NCBI GenBank assembly: GCA_013298565.1
Contig: JAAFIC010000012.1
Span: forward strand, 1-54,940
Length of the DNA: 54,940 bases
DNA from: Alphaproteobacteria bacterium
Lineage (GTDB): Bacteria > Pseudomonadota > Alphaproteobacteria > Elsterales > Elsteraceae
Reading direction: 5' to 3'
Position numbers and translations under genes: made by a program. The notes below the pieces were generated by a model. That model saw only the letters and a program-made list of their open reading frames with translations, ran no database searches and was not told the DNA's origin. Shown piece by piece: positions 42,859 through 52,008 of this stretch; the first letter of the stretch is position 1, and each line of letters opens with the position of its first letter.

Positions 42859-44781
42859 GTGCCCCAAAGCATTCCCCTTCTAACCCAACCCTACGAGCGG
42901 CGCATTCGGCGTCAAATGACCGTGTTGGCCGATATTGGGGCGCGTCCGGTGCGCTCGCAAGCCGATCTTTCGGCGTGTTTGAACGATGTCCTGCTGATCG
43001 CCAGCGAAATGCTGCAAATCTCGCGCTGTAGCCTGTGGCAATTTACCCCGGACGGGTCGGGAATTGAGTGTACGGCCTATGTTGATGATCCGGGGGTGCC
43101 CAGTATTATTGGCATGATGTTTACGTCACGCCAATTTCCTGAATATTTCAATGAGATCCGCACCCATCGCCTGTTCATCAGCGATAATACCCTGGTCGAT
43201 CCTCGGCTAAGCTCGCTTAAGCATTACTTTGACGGAGCATGGATTGGCGCGATTCTGGATGCGCCTATTTTGATCGGCGGCCAAAACTGGGGCGTTCTAT
43301 GCTGCGAGCATCGCGGCGGCCCGCGTCAGTGGTTGGTGGAAGAGCAAAGTTTCGTCGCCAATCTGGCCGATTGCGTTGCCATCGCCGTCAGTAACCTTCA
43401 GCGGGCCGAGGCGGAAGAGCGTTTAGGCCAAGCCGAAGGGCGGCTGCGGGCGTTACTCTCGACCCAAGAACTGCAAATTGCCGCCATTGCGATCGACCCG
43501 CTGACGAAACTGCCAAACCGCGACGCCTTACGCCTACGTCTCAATGCCCTGGTGAGCGAGCGGCAAGCTTACGCCATTCTTTGCATTGATTGCGACGATC
43601 TTGCCAAGGTCAACGACAGTCTTGGCCATGCGGCGGGAGACCTTGCACTTTCGATGCTAGCGCAACGGCTGGATCATCACGCCACCAAGTTCGGCATGTT
43701 GGCCCGCCTGCGCTCGGACGAGTTTGCGCTGCTCGTTCCCGGCGTCATGAAGCCTGCGGATCTGGAGACGATTGCCGAGGTGCTGTTGACCGAAGTGCGT
43801 AGCCCCGTAACCATCGACGGGCATACGCTGACCCAATCTATCAGCCTGGGTATCGCCCTGCCCGACCGGTTGGACGATGATCCTGACGAAGTGATCCGCA
43901 ACGCCGCAACCGCCATGCGCCGCGCGAAAGAGCAAGGCGGTGGCACCTTTACTCACTTCAACCCAACCATGCGCCATCAGGCCGTCGCCCGGTTGCGGCT
44001 CGAAGCCGATCTGGTCGCAGCCCTCAGCCAGGACGAGTTGCAGCTTTTCTTTCAACCGATCATCGCCTTGAGCGACCGACGCCTCGTTGGTTTCGAGGGT
44101 TTGGTGCGCTGGATTCACCCATCCGAGGGCATCATCATGCCTGGGCAGTTCATTGAGCAGGCTGAAGAATCGAGCCTTATTCTCGACATAGGCGCGCATC
44201 TGTTCCACCAAGCCTGCACGCAAGCTGCCCGCTGGCGCGCGCGATTGGGCGCAGAGGCACCGACAATTAGCATAAATCTTTCTGCCCGCCAATTCGCCGA
44301 CCCGGCCCTCTTGCGGATGATAGATACGTCTCTGGAAACCACTTGCGTCCCCGGTTCGGCCCTTAAGCTGGAAGTAACCGAAACCTCGATTCTCTCTCAC
44401 GCCGATTTAGTGCTAAACCAGATTCACGCGCTGCGGGAGCGCGGGTTGGCTGTGGTGATTGATGATTTTGGCACGGGCTATTCCAGCTTTAGCCACCTGC
44501 TTCAGTTCCCCATCGACGGGCTGAAGATAGATAAGCGCTTTGTGTCGCAAATCGGCCAGGACAGACGGTCCACCGCCATCGTCGATGCGATGATTACGCT
44601 CGCCCGCTCACTGGAGCTTAATTTGGTGGCGGAAGGCATTGAGACACCGGAAGTCGCCAATTATCTCACGGCACACGGCTGCTGGGGCGGACAGGGGTAT
44701 CTATTCGACCGCCCCCTCACGGCGGAAGCGGCTATGCAGCGGATCGAACAGATGCAATCGCACGCTCTACCAGGAACTTAA
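42859..44781 (+). CDS. GAF-GGDEF-EAL cyclic-di-GMP signalling protein
   Basis: This protein has about 640 residues if GTG 42859 is the start; 42727 (GTG) and 42916 (ATG) are possible. The layout is a GAF domain (LIASEMLQISRCSLW...DRG-type, about 30-190), a coiled linker, a diguanylate cyclase-like domain and an EAL domain. The GGDEF signature is RLRSDEF, so cyclase activity is doubtful. In the EAL domain E-x-L is EGL (FEGLVRW), while DDFGTGYSS, DGLKIDKRF and VAEGIE are intact, so it may act as a phosphodiesterase. It converges with the DUF423 gene by a four-base overlap. Confidence 0.88.
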   Translation: MPQSIPLLTQPYERRIRRQMTVLADIGARPVRSQADLSACLNDVLLIASEMLQISRCSLWQFTPDGSGIECTAYVDDPGVPSIIGMMFTSRQFPEYFNEIRTHRLFISDNTLVDPRLSSLKHYFDGAWIGAILDAPILIGGQNWGVLCCEHRGGPRQWLVEEQSFVANLADCVAIAVSNLQRAEAEERLGQAEGRLRALLSTQELQIAAIAIDPLTKLPNRDALRLRLNALVSERQAYAILCIDCDDLAKVNDSLGHAAGDLALSMLAQRLDHHATKFGMLARLRSDEFALLVPGVMKPADLETIAEVLLTEVRSPVTIDGHTLTQSISLGIALPDRLDDDPDEVIRNAATAMRRAKEQGGGTFTHFNPTMRHQAVARLRLEADLVAALSQDELQLFFQPIIALSDRRLVGFEGLVRWIHPSEGIIMPGQFIEQAEESSLILDIGAHLFHQACTQAARWRARLGAEAPTISINLSARQFADPALLRMIDTSLETTCVPGSALKLEVTETSILSHADLVLNQIHALRERGLAVVIDDFGTGYSSFSHLLQFPIDGLKIDKRFVSQIGQDRRSTAIVDAMITLARSLELNLVAEGIETPEVANYLTAHGCWGGQGYLFDRPLTAEAAMQRIEQMQSHALPGT

Positions 44782-45161
44782 CTCGAAAATCGGCTCTTAA
44801 AACCGGCAAAGCCAAACACGAGCCAACCGAGAATAAGGCACGCGCCACCCAAAGGCACAATCGGCCCCAGGCTGATGCCGCGCCAGGCAAGGCTGTAAAG
44901 CCCCCCACAAAATCCAAAAATACCCAGGGTAAACAGCAGCGCGGCGGCGCTTTGCCCCCAGCGGGGAAACGGGGCGAGCGCCACAACTGCCAGCGCTAAA
45001 GCATGAAACAGTTGCAGGTGGCTCGCCATCGCGGCCATCTCGGAGGCCAGTGGCCCATGAGCAGAGGCCGCTGCCGCCATGACCGCCGTTGCGCCGATCC
45101 CGCCCGCCAAGGCCAGCAGCCCAGCCCGGAACTCCACGCCCCGAAACTCGACACGCGGCAT
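44778..45161 (-). CDS. DUF423 small membrane protein (YgdD-like)
   Basis: This 127-residue protein has four membrane segments and the family motifs ATAVMAAAASAHG, HALALAVVAL, LFTLGIFGFCGGLYSLA and LGPIVPLGGACLILGWL. The function is unknown. It starts six bases after the tatA stop on the same strand. Confidence 0.88.
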   Translation of the reverse strand: MPRVEFRGVEFRAGLLALAGGIGATAVMAAAASAHGPLASEMAAMASHLQLFHALALAVVALAPFPRWGQSAAALLFTLGIFGFCGGLYSLAWRGISLGPIVPLGGACLILGWLVFGFAGFKSRFSS

Positions 45162-45167
45162 GGCGGG

Positions 45168-45455
45168 TTACGAAACCTTCGTGTCGGCCTGCGGGGAAAC
45201 CGGCGAAACCGCAGGCGGCGGCGGCACTTGCAGACCCGCGACCGGACCTTGCGGCGCAGGCGTCGGGGCCGGCGCGGGAGCAGCCGCAGGGGTTGCCGTT
45301 GCCGGAGCCGTATCGCTATCGTCGCTCAAACCGCGCTTGAAGGCTTTGATGCCCTTGGCAAGATCGCCCATGGCCGACGGCACTTTCTTGGCACCGAAAA
45401 GCAGAATGATGATCACCGCGACCACCAACCAATGCCAAATGCTAAAGCTACCCAT
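45168..45455 (-). CDS. tatA: Sec-independent translocase subunit TatA
   Basis: This protein has 95 residues from ATG 45455: a single membrane helix ([35 protein letters not shown]), the Phe-Gly hinge, then an amphipathic helix and an Ala/Pro-rich tail of about 45 residues. TatA forms the pore for folded proteins with twin-arginine signals. tatB and tatC are not adjacent, unlike the usual tatABC block, so they should be elsewhere. Confidence 0.93.
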   Translation of the reverse strand: MGSFSIWHWLVVAVIIILLFGAKKVPSAMGDLAKGIKAFKRGLSDDSDTAPATATPAAAPAPAPTPAPQGPVAGLQVPPPPAVSPVSPQADTKVS

Positions 45456-45566
45456 ACCCGTTTCCTTTCGTTGCCCCGGCCTATTCCCACTGTCCCGCAC
45501 ACGCGGGTTAGAGGGCGGACCCTAGCGCCTGTTTATGGCGACTGCATGACAGTGCCCCTGATAAGG

Positions 45567-46199
45567 CTAATTAAGCCCTGAGAAGAGCGCGCGCAAGCCG
45601 CCCGCCATCATTTCAACCCCAATCGCCGCCAACAACAGCCCGAACAGGCGGTTGATGATGTTGAGACCGAAGCGGCCCAACTTTTCGCCAATCGGCACCG
45701 CAAGGCGCAGCGACCAGTATAAACCCGCCGCGACGACCACAATACAGATAATCACGCCCAACTGATGCCAAAGGCTTGGAATACGGTGGCCTTCGACAAT
45801 AACCGACGAAATAGCCCCCGGCCCGGCCAGCAGTGGAATGCCAAGCGGCACCACTCCGCTAGAAGTCCGGTCTTCGGTCGCTACCGCCTCCTCCGCCGAC
45901 TGCTGAACGGAAGAAACCTTGGCCGACAGCATCGAGAGCGACATGAGTACCAACACCAAACCGCCACCAACGCGGAAGGAGTGGATCGAGGCACCCAAAA
46001 CGCTCAACACAGCATCGCCCGAAAGCGACGCCGCAATCAGCACTCCAGCCACCGTCCGCGCCGCCGTCAAAGCGGTTAAACGCTGCTGCTGCGGCGTTTC
46101 GCCTTGGGTAAGGGTTAGGAACGTGGGTAAAGCCGCAAAAGGCGTTAGAATCGCAAACAGCGAAACTAAAAACCGCACATAATCGGAAAATTCACCCAA
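45567..46199 (-). CDS. MarC/UPF0056 family membrane protein
   Basis: This 210-residue protein has six membrane segments and the MarC features VSLFAILTPFAALPTFLTLT, GGGLVLVLMSLSML and GIPLLAGPGAISSVI. MarC was once linked to antibiotic resistance but its function is unclear. The start is TTG 46199. It lies 21 bases after the TerC gene on the same strand. Confidence 0.9.
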   Translation of the reverse strand: MGEFSDYVRFLVSLFAILTPFAALPTFLTLTQGETPQQQRLTALTAARTVAGVLIAASLSGDAVLSVLGASIHSFRVGGGLVLVLMSLSMLSAKVSSVQQSAEEAVATEDRTSSGVVPLGIPLLAGPGAISSVIVEGHRIPSLWHQLGVIICIVVVAAGLYWSLRLAVPIGEKLGRFGLNIINRLFGLLLAAIGVEMMAGGLRALFSGLN

Positions 46200-46220
46200 G
46201 TTACCGCCCTCTCGTTAGGC

Positions 46221-46892
46221 TTATTTAACACCGACTAAAGGCAGCACTTCAAAAACCCCGTCGTAGATCATCTTGAAGGCAATATAGCCGATCATGACAA
46301 GGCCGATATAAGCAATCCAATGATAGCGAGAAAGCAGACGTGCAATAATAGTGGACGCCACCGCCATGAGAATAACCGACACGGCAAGACCGATAACCAT
46401 AATCATTTCATGGTCGCGCGCGGCCCCCGCCACTGCCAGAACATTATCGAGCGACATTGATACATCGGCAATCATGATCTGAACCAGGGCTTGACGCAGC
46501 GTCTTCGTCGGCACTTCTGGCGCAGCGGCTTTGGCGTTGGCCTCGCTTAACAGATCGTCGGTAGCGTTCTTAAGGGCTTCAGCGGCTTTTTGGTCGGCCC
46601 GCTGATCCATAATTTCACGCCACATTTTCCAGCAAACCCACAGGAGTAACACCCCCCCCGCCAACACCAGCCCAGTGATTGATAGCAGTTGCACTGTCAT
46701 CAGCGAAAACATAATTCGCAAGATCGCAGCGGCAGCAATGCCCAAGAAAATCGCGCGCGTGCGAATATTCGCAGGAAGCCCAGCGACCGCCATGCCCACC
46801 ACAATTGCATTGTCCCCGGCCAAGACCAAATCGACCATTAAGACTTGAAAAAGGGCCGATAGAGCGCCCGGCTCGAGGAATTCTTGAAACAC
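46221..46892 (-). CDS. TerC/YjbE-family integral membrane protein
   Basis: This protein has 223 residues from GTG 46892; the frame is open further, but that part is upstream leader. Conserved acidic helices are VDLVLAGDNAIVVGMAV and ADVSMSLDNVLAVAG, the metal-binding motifs of TerC exporters, some of which release manganese. The 31-base gap to the ExoD gene leaves no room for the yybP-ykoY riboswitch often found before terC genes. Confidence 0.9.
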   Translation of the reverse strand: MFQEFLEPGALSALFQVLMVDLVLAGDNAIVVGMAVAGLPANIRTRAIFLGIAAAAILRIMFSLMTVQLLSITGLVLAGGVLLLWVCWKMWREIMDQRADQKAAEALKNATDDLLSEANAKAAAPEVPTKTLRQALVQIMIADVSMSLDNVLAVAGAARDHEMIMVIGLAVSVILMAVASTIIARLLSRYHWIAYIGLVMIGYIAFKMIYDGVFEVLPLVGVK

Positions 46893-46923
46893 TATGGGGG
46901 GATTCCCTTTCTGTTGAGTGTTT

Positions 46924-47583
46924 TTAGGAAAATAGCGAAAGCAGGGCCAGCTTGATAACTTCAATACCAATGTGAATTACCAGACCGACGACCGAGGCGG
47001 CAAAAATACTGGTTCCCCACCCCGCCACCATCATCAACCCATCCCGCGCCAAAATGGCGAGAGCCATGAGAAGAACGGCAAAAGCCGGCAGAAAATTCCC
47101 GAATATAATCGGCGCGCACAGAATGATCGCCATGATCAAAATGACCAACCCCGCCACACGCTCGGCAGGTGGGCCAACGAAGCGGTGGTGCCGCGATTTT
47201 AGACGCCGCTCGACTTTGGCGAGATAAGGGTTTGCGCGATCAAGCAACCTTAGAAGATCGTCACGCGGTAGGGTTTTGCGGCGCAGGAACGCGGGCAGCC
47301 ACGGCGCTTGGTGCCCCAGCAGCAGTTGTGCGGCAAAAATCGCCATCGGCAACCCGAAGAGCGTGGAAAGACCCGGCGGGCTAGGCAACGGAATGGAGTT
47401 CGGTATTGCCAGCAGCAACAGCAGCAAGCCGAACGCCCGGTGGCCGACCCCTTTCAGCAAATCATCCAGCGAAATCCGTTCCTCTGGATGGTCGGCAATG
47501 AGGCGACGCAGCAGCACGGACGCAGGCTCCGGCGTTTCCTCAACGCCGCCCGTCGTGGCGTCGAGACCGCTTTCAGCCGTCAT
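46924..47583 (-). CDS. ExoD family protein
   Basis: This 219-residue protein matches ExoD of exopolysaccharide synthesis: LLKGVGHRAFGLLLLLLAIPNSIPLP, GLPMAIFAAQLLLGHQAPWLP and a C-terminal membrane region. ExoD influences exopolysaccharide production and alkaline tolerance in Rhizobium; its molecular role is unknown. It starts with ATG 47583. Confidence 0.87.
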   Translation of the reverse strand: MTAESGLDATTGGVEETPEPASVLLRRLIADHPEERISLDDLLKGVGHRAFGLLLLLLAIPNSIPLPSPPGLSTLFGLPMAIFAAQLLLGHQAPWLPAFLRRKTLPRDDLLRLLDRANPYLAKVERRLKSRHHRFVGPPAERVAGLVILIMAIILCAPIIFGNFLPAFAVLLMALAILARDGLMMVAGWGTSIFAASVVGLVIHIGIEVIKLALLSLFS

Positions 47584-47602
47584 CGTCTGGCTCCGAGCGC
47601 GA

Positions 47603-47881
47603 TCACCCGAGGCGCAGTTTCAGAATCAAAATCGCAACAATCGGGATCAGCGTCACCCCATTGGCGATGGTTATCGGGCGATTGCCAATCAGCAGCCCAT
47701 AGGTCAACCACGTCGCAACTCCCAAGGTCAGCAAAAGATACGTCACGAGCGACAATCCGCGCGTGTCCCGCCGATAGATCGTTCTGACCGCCTGCGGAAA
47801 AAAGGCTGCGGTGGTCAAAAAACTCGCGGCCAACCCAATGAGTTCGACGAGATCAGGCAGCTTTCCGAAAAACTCGGCCAT
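47603..47881 (-). CDS. SemiSWEET sugar transporter (PQ-loop)
   Basis: This protein has 92 residues from ATG 47881 with AAGGGA before it. It forms one three-helix bundle: the first helix has LIGLAASFLTTAAFFPQAV with the PQ motif, then the third has TIANGVTLIPIVAILILKL. SemiSWEETs dimerise to pass sugars across the inner membrane. It lies 41 bases after the KamA-like gene on the same strand. Confidence 0.88.
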   Translation of the reverse strand: MAEFFGKLPDLVELIGLAASFLTTAAFFPQAVRTIYRRDTRGLSLVTYLLLTLGVATWLTYGLLIGNRPITIANGVTLIPIVAILILKLRLG

Positions 47882-47922
47882 CGTCGCGTCCCTTTGGGTG
47901 AAAATACGGAGGAAATGCGGCA

Positions 47923-49020
47923 TTAATCAATACGGGTTTTCAACACGATCGCGGTAGGCGTGTTTTCAACACTATCGCGATAGGCGTGGCGCTGTCCGTT
48001 GGGATCGGTAATCCACCAGCCGCCCTGCCCATCTGGGGCGACATAATCCGCCGAAACCGGCACTTTGCCGTATCCTCCTGGAATATCGAGCATATAGGTA
48101 GGCAGCGCCAAGCCCGACACAGGCCCCCGCAAGGCGCGCATCAGGACCATGCCCTCGGCCAATGACAGCCGAAAATGCGACGTGCCGGGGGCAAGATCAC
48201 CATGATGAAGATAATGGGGCTTTACCCGCAGGCTTACCATCGTGCGGAACAGCTCGGTCAGCGCCGCCACCTGATCATTCACCCCGCGCAACAGCACTGA
48301 TTGGCCGAACAGCGGGATACCCGCATCCACCAGGGCCGCAATCGCCCGCCGCGCCGCCGGGCCAAACTCTTCAGCATGATTGGCGTGAAGCAGCACATGA
48401 ACCGGCAACCGCCCAGTTAGCGCTGCGATAAGCTCGGGCGTAATCCGCTCCGGCGCAACCACGGGCACGCGGGTGTGGATACGGAGGACGCCCAAGTGGG
48501 CAATATCATCAAGCCGGGATTTGAGCGCCTGCAAGCGACGCGGCGAGACGACCAGCGGATCGCCGCCCGTCAGAATAACCTCCCAGAGAGCCGGGTTCGC
48601 CGCGATATAGGCGAGGGCGGCGTCAATCTCCTCGGCACTCAAGGCGTCTTTGCCCGGCCCCACCATTTCGCGACGGAAGCAGAAGCGGCAGTAAACGGCG
48701 CAGACGGAAACGAGCTTCAGCAACAGCCGGTCAGGATAGCGATGCACAATGCCCGGCACGGGGCTGTGAGGGGCATCGCCAATCGGGTCTTCCCGCTCGT
48801 GAGGATGGGTAATGAGTTCGCGGGAATCGGGCAGAAACTGCCGCGATAGCCCCGGCCCCGCGCCCTCTTGGAGGGCTTTTACCAGTGTTGGCGTAACAGC
48901 AACAGCATAACGCGCGGCAACGGGGGCAAGCGCGTCGGCTTCGGCAGCCGCAATCAACCCCGCCTCGGCTAATGCGGCGGGGGAGCGAAGCGATGGGGAG
49001 AGTTGGGAAAGCGCGGTCAT
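47923..49020 (-). CDS. Lysine 2,3-aminomutase/EpmB-like radical SAM protein
   Basis: This 365-residue radical SAM enzyme has the cluster motif CAVYCRFCFR (C-x3-C-x2-C, about 107-116), a PLP-binding region and the GGDPLVVSPRRL segment. In EpmB-type enzymes a beta-lysine is made for elongation factor P; free-lysine mutase is the alternative. epmA and efp are not in the window. The last ~20 codons contain a 26-bp tandem duplication (47937-47988), which shifts the frame between copies and has rewritten the C-terminus. Confidence 0.88.
   Translation of the reverse strand: MTALSQLSPSLRSPAALAEAGLIAAAEADALAPVAARYAVAVTPTLVKALQEGAGPGLSRQFLPDSRELITHPHEREDPIGDAPHSPVPGIVHRYPDRLLLKLVSVCAVYCRFCFRREMVGPGKDALSAEEIDAALAYIAANPALWEVILTGGDPLVVSPRRLQALKSRLDDIAHLGVLRIHTRVPVVAPERITPELIAALTGRLPVHVLLHANHAEEFGPAARRAIAALVDAGIPLFGQSVLLRGVNDQVAALTELFRTMVSLRVKPHYLHHGDLAPGTSHFRLSLAEGMVLMRALRGPVSGLALPTYMLDIPGGYGKVPVSADYVAPDGQGGWWITDPNGQRHAYRDSVENTPTAIVLKTRID
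47937..47988. repeat. 26-bp tandem duplication at the 3' end of the KamA-like gene
   Basis: Copies 47937-47962 and 47963-47988 are directly adjacent, with two mismatches. Because 26 is not a multiple of three, the second copy is read in another frame, giving HAYRDSVEN then TPTAIVLK. Confidence 0.9.
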
Positions 49021-49073
49021 AGGTCCGCTCTATACCCCATCCCTCCCCGCCTCGCTACAGTGTGCGGTGCAGA

Positions 49074-49772
49074 TCAACCCGGTAAATCGGCGAGCAGCAG
49101 GCTGCCAGCCCCGCGCGCATCAAGGCTGAGCAAATCGAGATCACCAACCGCAAGCCCGTCGCGCGCGCTCATCTCCTGACCGTTGACCGCAAACTGGCCC
49201 TCGAACCCAACTAGATAGGCTTTTCGGCCCGCAGCCAGACGGTGCTCGATTTTACCGCCGTCCACCAGATGCGCCACATACAGGGTTGCATCCTGGTTAA
49301 TCGGCATCGTGCCGGGAATTCCCTGACCGGAGGCGAGCGGGATCAAGCGGCCTGGATCGCCTACCCCCGGTAGCGTGCGGGTTTCCCAGTTCGGCTTAAG
49401 TCCCTTGCCGTTCGGCATGATCCAGATTTGAAACAGCGTCGTGTCGGACTCTTCAAGGTTATATTCCGCGTGCTGAATACCGGTTCCGGCAGACATTACC
49501 TGCACCTGCCCGGCTTCTGTGCGGCCCTTATTGCCAAGGTTATCCTCGTGGCTAATGGCGCCGGAACGAACATAGGTGATGATTTCCATATCGCGGTGCG
49601 AATGCGGATCGAACCCAGTGCGCGGGCGAATCTTATCATCGTTCCACACCCGCAGCGGCCCCCAGCCCATGCGCGCCGGATCGGCGTAATCGGAGAAACT
49701 GAAGTGGTAGCGGGCAGATAACCAGCCAATATCCATCCGCCCGAGGCTGTTGAAGGGTCGATAATCGAGCAT
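49074..49772 (-). CDS. Pirin family protein (YhhW-like)
   Basis: This 232-residue bicupin has the iron-binding HxH in PHSHRDMEIITYV, His in TGIQHAEYN and Glu in the next strand. YhhW-type pirins can oxidise quercetin; the physiological substrate is unknown. A GGAG site lies seven bases before the ATG. Confidence 0.92.
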   Translation of the reverse strand: MLDYRPFNSLGRMDIGWLSARYHFSFSDYADPARMGWGPLRVWNDDKIRPRTGFDPHSHRDMEIITYVRSGAISHEDNLGNKGRTEAGQVQVMSAGTGIQHAEYNLEESDTTLFQIWIMPNGKGLKPNWETRTLPGVGDPGRLIPLASGQGIPGTMPINQDATLYVAHLVDGGKIEHRLAAGRKAYLVGFEGQFAVNGQEMSARDGLAVGDLDLLSLDARGAGSLLLADLPG

Positions 49773-49920
49773 TTTAGTCTCCGTATATCAAAATATCAAA
49801 GTGCCTTGATCGAAACCGAGCGAGGCGATTCGCGAACGGCGGGGGGGATCGAGGAAACTCTTGCCTTCCGCGACCCCGCCCCGTCGGAAATTAGGCTGCA
49901 AGATCATACTGGCGGCAAAA

Positions 49921-52008
49921 CTACCGCCCCTCCCGCCACCACGCCAGTCCAAGCGCCCCGCCCGCGAGCAGCAACATGAGCCACGCCGGGAGCAGCGGTA
50001 GGCGCGTGAGGCCGCTCACGTCATAATCTCGGCGTTCGGGCAGACCAATCCAGCCGCGCCCGCTTGTGGCGCGCCCCGGCTCTGTTCGGCGCAGGTCAGA
50101 AATGCCATCACGCAGCCATTGGATCGAGCCGCCCGTTGCAACCGTCACGGGTTGCAGCACGGCGGCGGTTGCGCGCACGTCGCTCATTTCCTTCGGGTTG
50201 ATTGTGCCAACGGCAATCACCCGCTGCAAACTCCCCTCCGCCAGCCGATAAACCCCCGGCCCCGCAAGGGGAGCCGTGCCGGACGCAACGCCATCCCGTT
50301 CCGTAAGGATAAGCGTGCGGGTGCCGCCATCGGGATCGGTAATAGCCACAGCCCGGCTTTGCCCCGGCGGGAGGGGCGTAAGACTGCGGCGGGTGATGTG
50401 CAGCGCATCGCCACGCACTGCCGCCACCAAATCTTCCTCTTCCAGCGACGGCTCTTTCATCAGCCAATGGGCGAGGCGGCGCAGCAGTTCGGCCTGCGGG
50501 CCGCCGCCATCGTACCCGCGCGACCACAGCCAGAGTTGATCGCTCAAAATTTGCGCGACGCGCCCTTCGCCCACCCGGTCGAGAATAACGAGGGGCGACG
50601 CCCCCGGCCCAGTCATCACCACCTGCCCGCGCCCTGCGGTAACATCGACGGCACGAAACCAGCGGCCCCAAGAGGGCGGTGCGCCAGTTTGCGGGAAGCC
50701 TGCGCCCTCAAGCCCCTGCGTGACCGGATGCCGCCAGCCGAGCGCGGTAACTTCCGGGCGAAACGGGCCTTCGAGCAGTTTCCCGGTCGGTTGCCCTGGC
50801 AGAATCGTGCCAATCGGCGAAGCGAACAGCCCTTGGTTGGTGGCGAACGCCGGGGCCGCTACTTCCAACACCGCGCCGCCACGCTCCACATAATTGGCCA
50901 CGGCTTGCAGGTAGGTCGCTGGGATCAGGCTATTGCGCCGCCGATACCGGTCGAAAATAATCAGATCGAACTCGTTCAGCTTCACCTCGAACAGCTCGCG
51001 GATCGGGAAGGCGATCAGCGACAGCTCGTTGACGGGCGTCAAATCCATCACTCGGTCAGCCGGGCGCAGAATGGTGAAATGGACGAGATCGACGGACGGG
51101 TCGGCTTTGAGCAAATTCCGCCACGTCCGCTCCCCCGGATGCGGCTCGCCCGAAATCAGCAGCACGCGCAGCCGATCACGGATACCATTCACGGTCAGCG
51201 CAGCGCGGTTGTTTTGCAGCGTGAGTTCCTGCGGCCCCGGCGGCGTTGTTATTTCCACCACCGATTGCCCGCCGTGGCGCGGGGCGATTTCAACCGCTAC
51301 ATCTTCGTTAGCAGGCACGTTCAGCGCGCGCGTATCGGCCCCATCCAGTTGGATCGTGACCGGAACGGTGGCAGCGCCGCCCGCAGGCTCTTCCACTCGA
51401 AAGCTGAACAGCGCGGGTTTATCGACCAGGGCAAAGCTGGGGCTGGAGAGAATCACCAGCCGCCGGTCCCCCTCCCCCGGTGCGCCCGTCAACAGTGTGT
51501 GGATTGGCCCCGGCAGCGCCGATAGATCGGCGGGGGTATCGTGAACCTGCCCATCGGTGAGCAGAATCGCCCCGGCAAACCGCTGGCGCGGCACGTCTTC
51601 CATCGCCTGATCGAGTGCGCCCATCAGGGCCGTGCCGTCGGCATTCGTGCGCCCGGCACGCACGATCCGCAGATCGAGATTAGGCAGGCGCGCCCCTGCC
51701 TCTTGCAGCGCTTTCATCGCCGCGTCGGTTTGAGCCGGGCGATCCAGCAGGGTTTGACTGGGGCTGTCATCCACCACCACCAGGGCAATATCTTTGGCAT
51801 AACGCCGGGTTTCCGACACCAAAGCCGGATCGAGCAACGCCAGCAGCCCTAAGATTAGCGCCGCCGCGCGCCAGCCACTCCCGCGCGCCCGGTGCCATAG
51901 CCCAAAGCCAACCAGCGCCGCCCCCACCAGCGCTAGCGCCGCCAGCGCCCACAGCGGCAGCATCGGCGTGAAGGCGATTTGTACGCCATCGCCGAACAGG
52001 CCGTTCAT
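49921..52008 (-). CDS. Large membrane protein of the DUF58/DUF4159 cluster (VWA-like region)
   Basis: This 695-residue protein has two N-terminal membrane helices, a VWA-like stretch (IALVVVDDSPSQTLL, AILLTDGQVHD), a central Ig-like part, a glutamine-amidotransferase-like segment (FDLIIFDRYRR) and a C-terminal anchor (LPLLPAWLMLLLAGGALGLAW). The function is not known; relatives follow DUF58 and MoxR ATPase genes in alphaproteobacteria and may form a cell-envelope complex. It overlaps the DUF4159 gene by four bases. A 468-codon frame on the other strand is a shadow. Confidence 0.75.
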   Translation of the reverse strand: MNGLFGDGVQIAFTPMLPLWALAALALVGAALVGFGLWHRARGSGWRAAALILGLLALLDPALVSETRRYAKDIALVVVDDSPSQTLLDRPAQTDAAMKALQEAGARLPNLDLRIVRAGRTNADGTALMGALDQAMEDVPRQRFAGAILLTDGQVHDTPADLSALPGPIHTLLTGAPGEGDRRLVILSSPSFALVDKPALFSFRVEEPAGGAATVPVTIQLDGADTRALNVPANEDVAVEIAPRHGGQSVVEITTPPGPQELTLQNNRAALTVNGIRDRLRVLLISGEPHPGERTWRNLLKADPSVDLVHFTILRPADRVMDLTPVNELSLIAFPIRELFEVKLNEFDLIIFDRYRRRNSLIPATYLQAVANYVERGGAVLEVAAPAFATNQGLFASPIGTILPGQPTGKLLEGPFRPEVTALGWRHPVTQGLEGAGFPQTGAPPSWGRWFRAVDVTAGRGQVVMTGPGASPLVILDRVGEGRVAQILSDQLWLWSRGYDGGGPQAELLRRLAHWLMKEPSLEEEDLVAAVRGDALHITRRSLTPLPPGQSRAVAITDPDGGTRTLILTERDGVASGTAPLAGPGVYRLAEGSLQRVIAVGTINPKEMSDVRATAAVLQPVTVATGGSIQWLRDGISDLRRTEPGRATSGRGWIGLPERRDYDVSGLTRLPLLPAWLMLLLAGGALGLAWWREGR

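Noticed and set aside
46893-46923. Possible manganese riboswitch before the TerC gene
   Set aside because: Only 31 bases separate it from the ExoD gene, too short for the yybP-ykoY structure.
50119-51525. 468-codon open frame on the plus strand
   Set aside because: It is fully antisense to the large membrane protein gene, has a low-complexity Arg/Pro/Gln-rich composition and no recognisable motif; it is caused by high GC.
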